Shown here: piece by piece, positions 48,841 to 61,753 of the stretch | Layout: each line of letters starts with the position of its first letter | Position numbering within the stretch: the first letter of the stretch is position 1 | From: Taenia hydatigena | Taxonomy: Eukaryota > Platyhelminthes > Cestoda > Cyclophyllidea > Taeniidae | Direction: 5' to 3' | DNA: 64,000 nucleotides | Assembly (NCBI GenBank): GCA_036345935.2 | Contig: JADWOT020000006.1 | Span: forward strand, 4,839,543-4,903,542 | Notes under the pieces: model-generated | Told to the model about the DNA's origin: nothing | Seen by the model: only the letters and a program-made list of their open reading frames with translations | Database searches by the model: none | Position numbers and translations under genes: made by a program

Positions 48841-51800
48841 TTGAGGAGTTGGGCATTCCATTCATCCATAAAGTTTACTTCAGCAACTACCATTAATGCC
48901 ACTGAATCAATGGCCTGACTGAATTGTATGGCGATCAACAGCTCATAATAAGCAACACCTCCTCGTTGAATCACTTTAATTGAGGAACTTCCATTTATGC
49001 GGAAATGTTGTTCTAGTATGCACAGTTAATTCCACCTTAATCTCCTATCTCCTTAGATTTAATAGGACCTCTTCTCTTTGGAGGTATCATCATGCTTCTA
49101 GATCAAAGTCGCAGAGAACTAAAAAATTACTGTTCTTGCAACGTCTTTATTTTTACTCAAGCTTCTACGTCACATATATGTGACAAACAAAAATAAGATA
49201 TGCACTGAAAAGGAAAAATTGAATGCAATAAATAACAACACAACAGAACAGGATAACTAATACAGCCGTGGTGGTCAATTTCTCTTCGCGACCCGGACCT
49301 ATAGCAAATGTGCTAAAGCAACACGGTTGAAGCAAGTACACGTCCCCCCAAAAAACGTAAAAAAGTGGTTTTGTTCTCATGTTCTTTTAAAGTCTTTTCA
49401 AAAGTGCTGGTATTTTTTCCTAACTTCACACCCAGTTAATTTGTATGTGTCCACATCACAGTCTCGTGTAATAAGGCGACCGATTCTTATCAGCCACCAC
49501 CACCACCAACTGGTAATTAATCAAAAAGATTGCATCACGGGCCACGGATGCGACCACAAGAGAGCGCGTATACACAAACAGTAGTATCGAATGCGAGTGC
49601 GAGCAACTAATCGAGGCGTACGGTATGTGTTGGGTGTGTAGTAAACAGTCGGAAAACTGCAAATTCACTTCACTCCATGTCACATCACTGACGCCGCTAG
49701 ACCGATTTCAAGACTTACTCACAACCTCTGTAAACGGAGCATGCTTTGTTTATTTTTTTTACAGAATTTACGGGACAGGAATTTTTGTCTAATTCATGCG
49801 GGCTCAGAAGGATCTGCACCGTTAGGGCGCTTCCATTTCAAGAGGTGACCAACAATTTTACTAAATAGATGTTCTTCCAAAATGCATTTAGGACAAAAAT
49901 GGATAAAATGAATGAAATTAAAATTAGTGGATAGTCGGTTGCTGTATACCGGTGCTACCAAGGTATTTTTTTCAAACCACTAAAATTCTGAGAGACAACC
50001 TACTCAAACGATGAGTGCACAAACTTGTATCTCCAATTAATGAAGGTTTTAGCTAAACTTATTTAAAAATACTCTACTATGGCGTCCAGACGAGACTGGA
50101 AGTTGCTCTGCCATACCTCCACAGAAGAGTTGAGACGTTAATAATACCAGACATTATTCCTATGCATTACCGAATAGGAAAGGCTTTGACTTTAGAGTGA
50201 AGCGATTATTTTAAACAAATATGAAATCTTTTCAAGCCTACAGAGCTTAAAATGATCCACCTGAATATGGACTAGCAGTCTCGGGAATAGGCGAATTGCG
50301 CAGAGACGGAAGCTTGCTTTACATAGCCAAGGAGGAGGAGGAGCTGATAAAAAGCGCATGCAGTGTTCATATTCACGGGCTTGTCACACATACGCAGTGA
50401 AAGGTTACATTAACCGCCCATTAACCGCAAAGCCCAGCCTTACTAAGCCGGCCCAGCCACCACCAGATGTAGCGATGTCGCCCCGCCTACCAGGAAGTGG
50501 AGGATGGAAAGGGGAGGAGTTGGATAGCCCCTAGTCGATGTACAAGGCGCGGGGAGGAGGGGAGAACGTGGTAAATTGCAGTTACGGGATGAGCAACTTG
50601 TGCTAATGACAACCTGCTAATGGCCCAGCCGAACTGTATGTGCTGTTTGGGGGCCCCGCTTGCGGCGGCGAGCAAGTGAGAAAAAAGGGCACCACTCCCT
50701 GCTGACTCGGTTACGAATGGAGGCGCTCCTCAATTCTATTATGTGTGTGCCTTTTTTCCTCAATTACTAAATGGCGTTGCAGTCGAGCTGAAAAGTGATA
50801 TACCGTGACATGAAGGTTATCGCAAAGACTGTCACAGGAAGGCCATTCATGTGGCCACATCTTGTAGCCAAATTTGCATACTGCGATAGAAAGGCAACCA
50901 ACAAGATGGCTACCTTTTTAATGGCCGTGGTCGATTAGAGACAAGGAGCCATCACAGCACACCATATTTAGAAGGTACGTATGGATGGATGGGTGCAGAC
51001 AGAGTAATTACATTATCTGGATCATGAGTGACCAGGCAAGATATATTGTGCCATTATGGCCCTATGAAACAGGTTCCAAGGCTATTTGATACTTTTCCTG
51101 TATTTTTAAGGGCAGCTTTTGCATACAATTAGGTCTTTCCAATCCCAAGAATCATTCTAAATCTCAATCCTATTTCATTTCACAGCCGTTCTTCAGGAAA
51201 GGTAATGAACATCCTAACGTAGCTTATACCTGGACTAAAAGATAACTTTGTTGATTAGATTGGAACCGATGCCGGACTCCACACAGGGGTTCATCACAGT
51301 AACATGTCAAATTTCGAAGGCACATGCAAGTAAATGTATGGGGAGCACTGACCCACTTCGCTGCCCGACTTTCCCCTCTTCCACCTCTCCGCCCCAGCCA
51401 AGGGCTCCTCGCTGCCTTGCATGCACGCGTCACCCAGCAACAGGGCAGGAGAGAGTTTTGGCGACGAGGCACACACACACGCACACACACACAGAGAACG
51501 CAACAACTGTAGAAATGCCCCAATGTGCTTGTGTCCCAGTTGCTGATCCAGCCTAAACAACTCGATGGCCACTTTGGTACAGCTCTCACAGCAGCATCGC
51601 ATCTTTGGCAATAGGCAGGATTCCTGTAAATGCAATTAGAGCTGTCAACTTTGCAACATTTGTCTTAGTCATAAAAGACCTGACAAAACAGTGGAGAGAA
51701 CTGCACCCTCAGGTACAGTGGTACTGTAGTGCTTTGATTATTTGTTTAACTATCCTATTCGGTTTCCCTTTTGTACTTCTACTAAACAATATGGCCTTCG

Positions 51801-53044
51801 ATCTATGCAAGCAGCTCTCACCCACAGCACTTCTCTCCGTGGTATTACGTCTTGTATTGTCTTCAGGGAAGTTTTGGAACGCTGCACTATTGCTTAAGGA
51901 CGTTTAAGTCAGACCGAGGTATGCCACTGTGGCAGGACCACGGTGCAGGAAGTTAATCCCTCTATCAATGGGTGGTGCACATTTTGTCGGTCAGTGACGG
52001 CAATACCAAAACCAAAATAATTCATTCACCTAAATGAGGAAACTTTTAACCACCTCATTTGGCCTGTCACCCTCACTGGCTGTCAAAATGGATACAGTGT
52101 AGCCGCAGATTGTGGCGCGGTTAAACTGGTGTCTTGACAGGTGTATTTATATGCATGTGGAGACGGCTATTGTTCACACTGCGTTGCATGTTATTGGGGG
52201 GCAGTGAAAGGATACACTGTGCCTCGGGGTGCGTATTGTTGAGTAGGACTTAGACCATGGTTAAGTCTGGTCACACGTCCAACGTCTTTTGAATGAAGGG
52301 AAGCGGGGTGATTCGCTCTGTAACCCATGAACTAGCAAATAAACATTAAATAATTGGCTTCTATCTTATTTTTTAAAATACAGAAACCGAGAAGGCACAA
52401 ATGTGAACCCAGATTTCAAGACTCTAAGTTTGTTTATTGCATGGGAATGCGGGCATGCAGTGCGCGACTTTACGTGGTGAATTCCAAGCCGCATTCCTTC
52501 ATTGATGAGTGCGTTAATGACGTTTTGCGATAACAGTGGTTTTACAGAATACTTTTATAAGCCTGCGCTATAATGGGGAGGTGGAGAGGTAAGATACTTT
52601 CTATCCTTTTCCATCCTACTCTCTATATCTTCCATCGCATTCCGTCAAATGTTAATCGAACCTTGTAAATCTCAATTCGGCTTGTCTGTTTTGTTAACAG
52701 TGTTTAACTTGTTCCAACTCCTTTCCAAATCCAAATCAGAAGCTCTTCATCCTATTCTATCGATGCGATGTGTGATCCAAGGCATTCCACAAGTGGCTAG
52801 GGCAATAAGTTTGGTTCTACTGATGATCCATCGAGCCCATCAAATAAAAAACTTCTTTTACTTTTTCTTTCCTCACAGTGAAGACCCATGTGCTGCTATT
52901 GACACGTCGACCCCATTGTAAACATGATTGGAGGTCAGAGAGTCTACAGCGATGAACAGTCGTGTTGAAGACCTGCACTGGTGAAGCCAATCGTTAACAC
53001 TCACTTCAGTTGGTGATGATGGTTACCGGTAGTGGTTCAAATTG
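48841..53044. other. Intergenic stretch without supported genes
   Basis: Short unconvincing frames only; the 100-codon frame at 51,605-51,907 lacks an ATG start and known motifs. A G/C-rich patch at about 50,300-50,730 contains repeated TAATGR sites and E-box-like strings and could be regulatory. A CA tract sits at 51,468-51,492. The palindrome at 49,169 is about 0.5 kb past the zinc-finger gene. Confidence 0.5.
49169..49184. repeat. Palindrome GTCACA-TATA-TGTGAC
   Basis: Fully symmetric over all 16 bases, including the TATA spacer. The best copy of the motif, about 0.5 kb downstream of the zinc-finger stop codon. Confidence 0.6.
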
Positions 53045-53870
53045 TTGCACATTTGTACAATCACCTCATTCATATGCTAGTGGGTGCATTGACAGACAGC
53101 AGACCGTGGATGTCAGAGTATAGACTTCGAAAACTGTCAATTTTTTGCTATTCACTTCCTCCACGAACCTTACAGAACATAGCACACCCTCCACTCTCAC
53201 TCACAGAGTGACCAATTAACTGACCTGTGATGAGAACGAGGTATTACGAGATCGTTAAACAAAATAGCATCCCAGAAGTTTTGCTACTCATCTCACAGCC
53301 TTGCGACACGAGGTACTCCAGCCACTCTTCCGTCCTAAGAGGTCTATGCATGGTTTATGCATGATACACAGTGCGCGCAACTATTCGCTTTAACTGGTCG
53401 CATCGCTGAAGACCGAGCAGCAATCTCAAATGTGTGCTGACTCGTTGTCGTCGTCGTCGTCGTCGTCGTCCTCTTCCCCCTCTTCACTTTCTTGATGAAC
53501 AGCCTGAACCTTTCATTTGTCTAGTCATTCAGTAAGTGTGAAAGGAGTCCTACTCTTACTCTCATACTCATTCCTGCATGGCAAGTCAGGACAATGCAAA
53601 ATAAAGTAGCGCAATATCTCCAATATCAATTCGCAGCAAATCTCGATTGTGGATTTATGGATGGTGTAGGATGAGGCTAGGAAAAAAATGAGGAGCAAAA
53701 AAGTGAGAAAGGTATTTTAACGTCTTTTCCCTTCACCTTTCGAATTCCTCCTCTTTTTCTCCAAGCGGTGATGGTCGAATTTTTTCATTGGGTGAGCAAC
53801 CATCTGATTAATTGAGAAATAATTGATGGACAGACGGATACGGGATGGCTGATTGGATAGAGGGAAAATG
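53045..53870 (+). repeat. Second repeat family, copy 1
   Basis: Shares ordered blocks with 57,600-58,620: AAACTGTCAATTTTTTGCT / AGACTGTCAACTCTTTTGTT, ACTTC...ACGAACCT, TGATGAGAA, GTGAAAGGAGTCCTACTCTT and AATAATTGATGGA. It contains a GTC tract at 53,447-53,470 that copy 2 lacks. Strongly diverged; element type unknown. Confidence 0.45.
53447..53470 (+). repeat. (GTC)8 trinucleotide repeat
   Basis: Eight perfect GTC units followed by a pyrimidine-rich stretch, inside the second repeat family's copy 1. Confidence 0.9.
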
Positions 53871-55619
53871 ACTAGGGCTGGACTCTTTGATTCTGGAGAC
53901 TGGATGAGGGAAAGAAAATGGAAGATGCAAAGTTGCGTCCTGTTGAAAAGGTTATTGTTGCAAGAACTAAAGGATGTAAAGAATTTCCCACATTTATTTC
54001 CGTTTTGCTATGCACTCATTTGTTACGCCACACAGTCTTTAGAGCGAAATGGCAAAGACTCGTCCAACAGTTCCATTAACTCCAGTCATCTTGTTACAAA
54101 TTCCCACCACTTTGCAACTATTTTAACAACTAACTTGACCTAGTGTGTTTAATAGCTAAAGAAAGCTGCAAAACTAAGCAATTTCGACCAGCTCCGACGA
54201 CGTTGAAGGTTAACGTCAATGAGTTGTGAATATGAGGCACCACAACCACAGGAAACGTCCTCAATACCGGAAAGTTTACCTTTACCGAAAATCAACAATA
54301 ATGCGGTCACACGGACAAAAGGCGCAATAGGTGGCTTGATGAGGCCCTCCATTCACACGAGAAGCTGAAGCACTTTGGGGCCTACAAACTCAGATGCTAG
54401 TATTCGACAAGTTATGGCTATCATCTTGGCTTTGACGCTTTGGCTTTGTTTAAGTTAAACGGAATTTATGACATTAGACGCAACCGCGGTGGTACTATGT
54501 CCAGTATCAAGTGACAAGTAGCTCCTTTCACTGATGCTCGATGGATATGCCGTGGGTCAGTTAAAACAACAGTGACGAATGACGAAACAACTTAATTGTA
54601 TGCGAAGGAATAAAAACCGAACCCACGGACATAATTTATCCTTACTTCTTGTGTGCACGTACCTGTCGGTGAAGTGTAGACCTCAGCCGTAATGGTTGGT
54701 TACCGGTATTTTAGCCCTGAGAGTGTCCACGTCTAGACTCCTGATACTGGGTGATGTAAAAATGCACAGGAGACGAACTTTTTCCAAGAATGATGAATCT
54801 AACCTCTCACGAAAATCTGCTATTCACAAGTTCACTGATGTTGCTAAAGCGGTCTTCCAACCGCCTTTCAACAATTAAATGCAACCGGCACATTACGGCA
54901 ATTCAGACAAGAGGCACAGCCTCAAGGTTTAAATGGAAATCTAGGCCAGTTCTGGCGAAGTCTTGCAGGCATTAAAAAAACTTCAGTATGAGGGTTCAGT
55001 CGTAATTTTCCACTTTAAAGGCTGTTCTTTCTGTTTTTATACAATCAGAAGTTCTGTTCTGTCTTGAGCTTGAGACTTGAAACAGAAATTTTCAATGTGA
55101 AGGGATTGTCTCCACTCCCATTTTGGCAGGATTACAAATTCCCGCCTTTCTGTTTAGAAAAACCGATAGGTAACCCCTTCCAATTATGAGCAATAAGCGA
55201 GAGGTTACTAGTAATCCAATTAGTATCAAACGCGTTGATAGCCACAGTGTTTGATAATCTACTATAGACTCTTACATGGGTGGCTAAATGGCAAAAAAAC
55301 CGTAGTAGCGGCTGTTCTTTGAAAGAAAACGGCCTGTTTGAGAGAAAAGGAGACAGACAGATGCTGGAAAAGGCTTTTACAAGTGAAATTTTCTAGAATT
55401 TGAGCCATCAGGGAGGCAAGGGGGAAAGAAGTGATATGAAAATGAGAGAGTTGTCACCTCAAGAGTGCAACACTCATCATTATCCGTATAAAAGAGGCTC
55501 ATTCTATAGATGATTAGAAAGGAGTTTTAGCGTGTGAGACCTTAATGAATAGGGACGAGAGTGATGGACACGAGGCTCTGGATGATACAGAAAAGGGAGG
55601 AATGAAAGAGACTGGAAGA
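53871..55619. other. Intergenic stretch
   Basis: No gene, RNA or named repeat seen. Frames here are short and without motifs. Confidence 0.5.
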
Positions 55620-56500
55620 ATGGTGGAGAAAGACCCACATTCTTGACTGACGGTGGGCTTACCGGCGTTCTAGCACGATAGAACACTACTGAAGAAGAAG
55701 TGGAAGACAGTAACTCAGAGCAGAATAGGCACTGCCGACATAGGAAGTTCGTTCGTGGGGCTCTAAGTGCCCGTGAAAACAAAATGAGTAGCTAAACAGA
55801 TTCTCAAAGTGTTGCATAGCCCCCTTTGACTCTGGAGGGCTGTATCCGGCACTCTTGGTGGGCAGTCTCCCACCTCGCCCATCACAACGCAGTGGGTGTT
55901 GTAAGAGAAACACCCACGAACCAACCCTCTGTCATCGAATTTGCGCGCAACTTGGAAGATATCTAACTGCAATGTTGCTGATCTCTCTGGCAATTGTACT
56001 GCATCTGCAGTTTGGTCCTGCATGGAAACTGTGTTACAGGTTTTGCACCTGTTCCTCCTTGTCACTTTGTTCTCACTTCAGCGCTGCCCAGCCATATCTG
56101 CCTATCTGGGTCCAATCCAGCAGACAGAGATAAAGGAGGTACCGCGTATTTGCTTAATTAATGTTTTCATATCGCTACCGTAAACACCTCCGCAACAAAC
56201 TTTTAGATAATTTAGGTCCGCCGCAGGTGTCGCCTTTGTTGTTAATAATATTCCTGAGGAACATGGAACTAAGATAGGTGGCAAAGGTAGACGTTATTTT
56301 CAACCCTCCTGCAAGGGGACGCCACAAATCCTTCTCCTTCCGTCATTTTAAAGTTGAATATTTTGAATTCGCTTTAAGCAGGCATCAGTGTGGCCCCTCT
56401 AGACTTTCCTGAAGAAGGAGGAAGACTACCGGCTTGTCTCTTAGGCTATGCCGCTGAGCGGAAGTACAATAGCCGTGCCCTCCAGTGCTCACCCACCAAA
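55620..56500 (+). repeat. Dispersed repeat copy E
   Basis: Left terminal remnants (ACTGCCGACATAGGAAG, TAAGTGCCCGTGAAAAC), internal blocks (CGCCCATCACAACGCAGTGG, TCACTTCAGCGCTGCCCAGC, GGAGGTACCGCGTATTTGC, TTTTCAACCCTCCTGC) and right unit (ACTTTCCTGAAGAAGGAGG, GGCTATGCCGCTGAGCGGAA). Same order and strand as copies A to D. Confidence 0.75.
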
Positions 56501-57599
56501 GTATTTCAATGTTCATATATGTCATACTCCATCTTGTTTATTTTCAGTGTTCCGACCATCAACAGAGCGCTCCCAACTCTCATCTATGGTGTGCTGTAAT
56601 CTTTTAAATGATGTTTTTAAACTCCATCTATTTCCCGATGTGAAAATGATGCAGTTGAAACATATGGAAGAATCAGCGGAGGATGTCGATGGCAGGCGAA
56701 GGGTGTTGACTGAGAGAATTGTACAGTACTTCGAAGGTTGTGAGAAAACTCGCATTCTAAGTGCCGATTAGTTGAAAAGAGTTGGTTAACATGGATTTGA
56801 TGTATTCTCTACCCCAACTCTACTAAATCATTTAGAACGTCAAGGCGAAATGAGGAATAACTTCTGCCCCAGTAAGTCGACGCGCAAAGGTCAGGAGTCT
56901 AATTGTCTGGACGTTGAGTGTTATGGTTGCCAAGGCATAGAGACGAGTCCAACTACCAACTAGTTCCCTCTTTCCAGATGATGAAAATGGATCGCTTGGA
57001 CGGTAGATAATCGTCAGACGAAATTAAAATTTAACGAAATACGAAAACTTTACTGAACAGAGTGGTGACTCACCTCTGGCATAGTGATTTACTTCTTAAT
57101 CAGTACCGCCTTGGCAGCCATCGCTGTTGAGATTGCCATTTCAAATAATGCGAGCAAAAATGTGTCTCCATTCAAACCCGATCGCATTTGGGTATTTCGA
57201 ACATGCAGCTTGGGACTAGAGAATGGTCATTTCTGTTACTTACTTCTCCTGGTCCTCGGAATTTCTTGTTGATCACGGAAATTTCGTGAAGGAGTAGAAA
57301 CTGCCACGAGCCTCGAATTTCTCGACAAACAGTAAAACAATTGGTGGTGATGTCCCTTACAAGACCAGCAATATTATGGAGACTGGTGATCTTCTGTACG
57401 CATAAACTAGTTGACGTATTCTTTCTTGGTGGAATTTTTAATTCAATTTCCCACCCTTGAGTTACCTCATATCGGTTGAAAATGGTGGATGGAATTTCTT
57501 ATTTCGCTAGCCTGTAAAGCTAAAATGGAAGCTTCTCCTCCGATCCTCCTCTTCTTCTCTTTCTTCGCCTTTTTAATGCAATAAAGAATCGCTTGGCTC
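56501..57599. other. Intergenic stretch
   Basis: Nothing supportable. A 107-codon frame at 56,448-56,771 starts inside repeat E and has no recognisable domain. Confidence 0.5.
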
Positions 57600-58620
57600 T
57601 ACTGGCATGACAACACTATGGTGACCTTAGGTGGAGGTCAGGGTGACGACTGGTTGCTTTTACTTCGGCCAATGAGGGAGAGCCACACAGCATTTGTTGG
57701 CATACTACAGGCTCCAAAGACTGTCAACTCTTTTGTTCTTTACTTCTTTTACGAACCTCCGTGCACCTTTCCATTAACACCTTTTACCTACTGATTGGTT
57801 CATGATGAGAAGTGTCTTTTGCCCGACGAGGATATTTAGTTGAAAGTTATATCGTTATTAATCCCCAAATGGATCAATTTATGTCTTCGAAAACGCGGAC
57901 CGTTTCATCCATCTTTATAAAGTCATAGACGCTCTGTAAGCAGTTCACTTTGGGAATTACTCTGCTGGATAAGACAACTCAGATGTATGTAATCCTAACC
58001 TCGTTCATTAACTGTCCCTCCCTTTCGGACAGGAAAGAGCAAGCACTAGTCAATCGGTGAAAGGAGAGTTCCAGTCCTTTTTCTATTCTCATTTTTACTC
58101 CTACTCTTACTCTCAAAAAACAAAAAAGGAAAATAAAATCTTGACCGTAGTAGCCTACTGCTGCAATTTGGATACGACGAGAGAGAAAAGAAGGGAGAAA
58201 GAACGGAGAGGAGGAAGAATAATGCTGCTCATCCTTTACATCTCCTCTTCTTCCTCATTCTTCCTTTATTCTTCTGCTCCTTCATTTTCTTGACATCCAG
58301 TCAGGAATAGTCAGACGGTAATTGGAAAGGGAACCCTACCCTTATTCTTATCCTCATTCTTTCAAAGGATGGAGAGACGAAGTAGAACGAAATAAGAAGT
58401 AACTAGGATTGTGGAGAAAAGTACGAAGAGGTGGTGCTACCTTTGCTTCCCACCTCATTCTCCGCCCACTTCTTCGCGTGATGATGCTCAACTCTTTTGT
58501 CATTAGGCAGACAATAACGCAATCGGGTTCCAAGTAAAATAGACATTGAAAATAATTGATAGAATCGAGATGAGTGGATGATAGGGGTGGATGGACTGAT
58601 AAGTGGATAGATAGATAGAT
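57600..58620 (+). repeat. Second repeat family, copy 2
   Basis: Counterpart of 53,045-53,870. It has the block GTGAAAGGAG...CTACTCTTACTCTC (about 58,058-58,113) and a similar, more diverged one at about 58,325-58,370, suggesting an internal duplication. It ends in GATA-type microsatellite (58,608-58,620). Confidence 0.45.
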
Positions 58621-60119
58621 GGAATGTCGAAATTCTCGGTAGTATTATAAATTCATTAGTATTGTAAACGACAGAAAATTTTCATTTAATACAGTCTTTT
58701 GCACTACGAGACATCAAAATGAAGTAAAAAATCTCATCACCTTTTACCGCCTTCCCAATAGCCGAGTCAGTAGCACTACAAAAGGCGGAATGAAGCACAT
58801 TAAGGTACTGCAATTGAGGTGATAGATAAAATCCTACCATCTCTACGTCTTCGATTCGGGTCACAAGGCGACAAAATCCGCAGTAGTTACCTCCAAACCA
58901 CTCACACTCGCTCCATCTCTCTCTCTCTCTCTCGCCGCGGCACAGCGTGAGAAGGCGCACCAAACAATTGTTGTTGGTCTGTTGCCAGGTCTAACCATTC
59001 ACTTGTAGGGAGGAAAGAAGAAAGGGAGCCAGTGGTTGATGGCAGTAAAACAGAACAATGCTTTCGCTTCCTGCCATTGTTTGGGTGCGTGTAAAAGAGC
59101 CGCACGTCGTTGGTGTTGTGAGAAGAGGTGAAGTGTTAGCAGTTGTAGTGATGGCGGCGGTGGGAGGAGGGGTGTGATGCTCCACTTGTCTCGTTCGCGA
59201 AAGATCTATCACCACCCGGTGTTACTGGGAGGCTTAAACTAGAAGAGAGGATAGAGGAGGAAAAACCATTGTCTCCGACTGCCTTATCACACACTTGCAA
59301 ACATTGCGTTTACCCCCTTAATTAGGATTTATTGTCCAGACCCTTCTAAGTGTTTACATTTAAAATAATTTGCTTTGAGCAGGCAATTTTAAGACTTGAA
59401 ATGTTTTTATTGTCGCATCAGTACAATTGGGTTCACCAATGGGATTTCGCTTGTGCTGCGTTTGCTTAACTCTTCGTTTCGGTTTCGTTAGGCGCTTGAG
59501 GCTCCACCTTTACATTAACGCTAGACGACGTGATTTCCGAGCCATGACAATAGCCCACCTCCAGCCCTTTTGCAGTTCGGTAATACACACTCCGCTCTGG
59601 AAATATGTCCCATTCCGAATTGTACGGAGACCCGAGGCGCTACAAATGACGCGAATTCACTAATAATGGGCACTTTTAGTTACCTCGTTTCTTCATCAAG
59701 TTTGAATGCTTTCGCTGCTGGCTTAGAGGTTTTTCATTGCTTGCCACTTTTGCATTCATCTAGTCACGAATACTGTGGGAAGGCGTGGAGGCTTTTAAAC
59801 GCCATTGTGACATGTTTTCACCTGTCAGTTATGATCGTCAATGCACACCTCGTGGTCTCATGGCTCACATTGACAGTGTTGATGGTTTAAAGCTCCCTTT
59901 TACCGACATGTGATAGGCCTGAAATTTAGGTTAATTCTAAAGGTTAAATTCATTGATAAATTGTGGTGCATGTGATGGACACCTTCACATGGAATGTTTA
60001 ATCAAGTGGAGCACACAGCAGTAAATTGGCTTTTTAAGCAGGTGTTCATCGTTAAGACCTAGTAAATTAACTATTTTAAATATTTCCTTGAATAGGAAGG
60101 GGAATATAATGCTCGAGAT
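58621..60119. other. Intergenic stretch
   Basis: No gene seen. A TC tract at 58,915-58,933 and a G/C-rich patch to about 59,220 stand out; the latter has short minus-strand frames without motifs. Confidence 0.5.
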
Positions 60120-61030
60120 GAATATGTAATGCTGCCGTACAGAAGCTCTGAGACTACTGATATGCCCCGAAGGTCTCAGAAAGTACGATTGGCTGAACAT
60201 TCAGCGACCCTGACACCAAACGGAGAGTGAAACATGTTGTCAAAGCGTTAGATGGTCCCCTTCCTTTTTTAAGCAATTTTCCAGAGCTATTTTTGGTCAA
60301 CCTCTCGTGTCGATTACCACCCACGAAGCAACCTTTCTAGTCAACGAATTTGCGTACGACTAAGAGGGTAGATAACTGAGACGCCACTAATCTCTCTAGG
60401 CAATTCTGTTGGATATGGAGTTTCCTACAGCTTGGAAACCGTGATAGGGAGGGAAGAATATGCGGACCAACGCTAATGTACATTGCTTGTCCTGAGAATA
60501 CTCGCCCGAAAGCAATCATTAATAAGGGACTGCGCTTATGTCTCCTCACCACTTTGTTCCCACGTCATTGCTGCCTAGGCATATTTATCTACTTAAGTAC
60601 TATCCAGCTTGTGAAGAAGTGGCGGCAATATCGCTGCTCGTTTCATTGGCAAACTTATGCTAGTACCGCAGCAAGACCTGTGACCTACTTTTACTAATGG
60701 TTTTTGGCCACGGCAAGAGTCACCTTGGTTGATAGTAGCATTAATGCAGGATACCGAATGGGAGTGGTTGCTGAAGGGAAACACTGTTTTCAACCCTTCT
60801 GCAAAGGTTTCATTACAGATTCGTCCATCTGAGGCATTTACTCTTCCTCCGGCACGTTATATAAAAACATTCAGAGATGGAAATGGGGAAAGTAGTCCTT
60901 TAGGATTCAAGGATTCCTTGAAGTATATGTTACCGGCGTTAGGAAGGGCTACAAGCATTTCCTGGAAGGCATGCCGCCTAGCAGATGTAAAGGGGCTAAA
61001 TCTCAAGTGCCCGCAAAACCTAAATCAAGA
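60120..61030 (+). repeat. Dispersed repeat copy F
   Basis: Left terminal unit (TGCTGCCGTACAGAAGC, GAGACTACTGATATG), internal blocks (AAAGCAATCATTAATAAGGG, CTCCTCACCACTTTGTTCC, TTTTCAACCCTTCTGCAAAG) and a well preserved right unit to about 61,020 (TTACCGGCGTTAGGAAGGGC, GGCATGCCGCCTAGCAG, CTCAAGTGCCCGCAAAACC). Both terminal units are in direct orientation. The 101-codon frame across its right half is incidental. Confidence 0.75.
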
Positions 61031-61716
61031 GTAAGCATACAATCATGGCATTGCACCATTCAAAAAGCCTAAAAATAATGGCAAAACTTTTCTTTATAAA
61101 CTCGTTAGGGCTTGCCGTTTTGGCGTTTTTGAAATCTTGATAGACCTCTACAGGCGTGGAAAAAGGTTTAATATTTACCCACAGAGAGCTCGAGGGGTTC
61201 TAGGCCCAACCGGAAGGCTGCACTTGACCAAAATGGAAGTGCAAACCATGACGGCTGTAGTACCTGTGCCGTTAATTATGGGTTTAAAAAACATCAACTC
61301 GTTTTAGCATTAGCCTTTTGAGGATTTTTGACGCGTGATCCCAATTGAAATGAAGTAAAGGAGCGTTGATGAGTTACATGGTTGCATTAATGTCCAAAAT
61401 CTTATTCAAATGACCTACCTCCACCTCAAGCTGGAAAATGACACAAATAAGCCACCTTCTGCAATTCATTTCTGTCCTGCTGGAAGCGGCACCTGATTTT
61501 GGCAGGCAGAAGTGAGCAAGCGTTCAAGTAATCACCACTCGGATGTTTGGCACTTGGGTAGCACCCATCTTACTTTCGCACGTGTCATATAACTTTGGTG
61601 CACATGGGATGCACACGACAGCAATGCAAGCCCTCTTCTTCCCATTTAGTCGCTGAGGTGTCAGTCGGGTCGCAAACTAACCCAGACATGGCGCCTACGC
61701 ACGCATCTGTCATCGC

Positions 61717-61753
<37 letters not shown>

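Noticed and set aside
51605..51907. 100-codon frame with a hydrophobic segment
   Set aside because: Begins at a non-ATG codon, has no splice context and no known motif.
60729..61034. 101-codon frame
   Set aside because: Lies inside dispersed repeat copy F and is not preserved in other copies.
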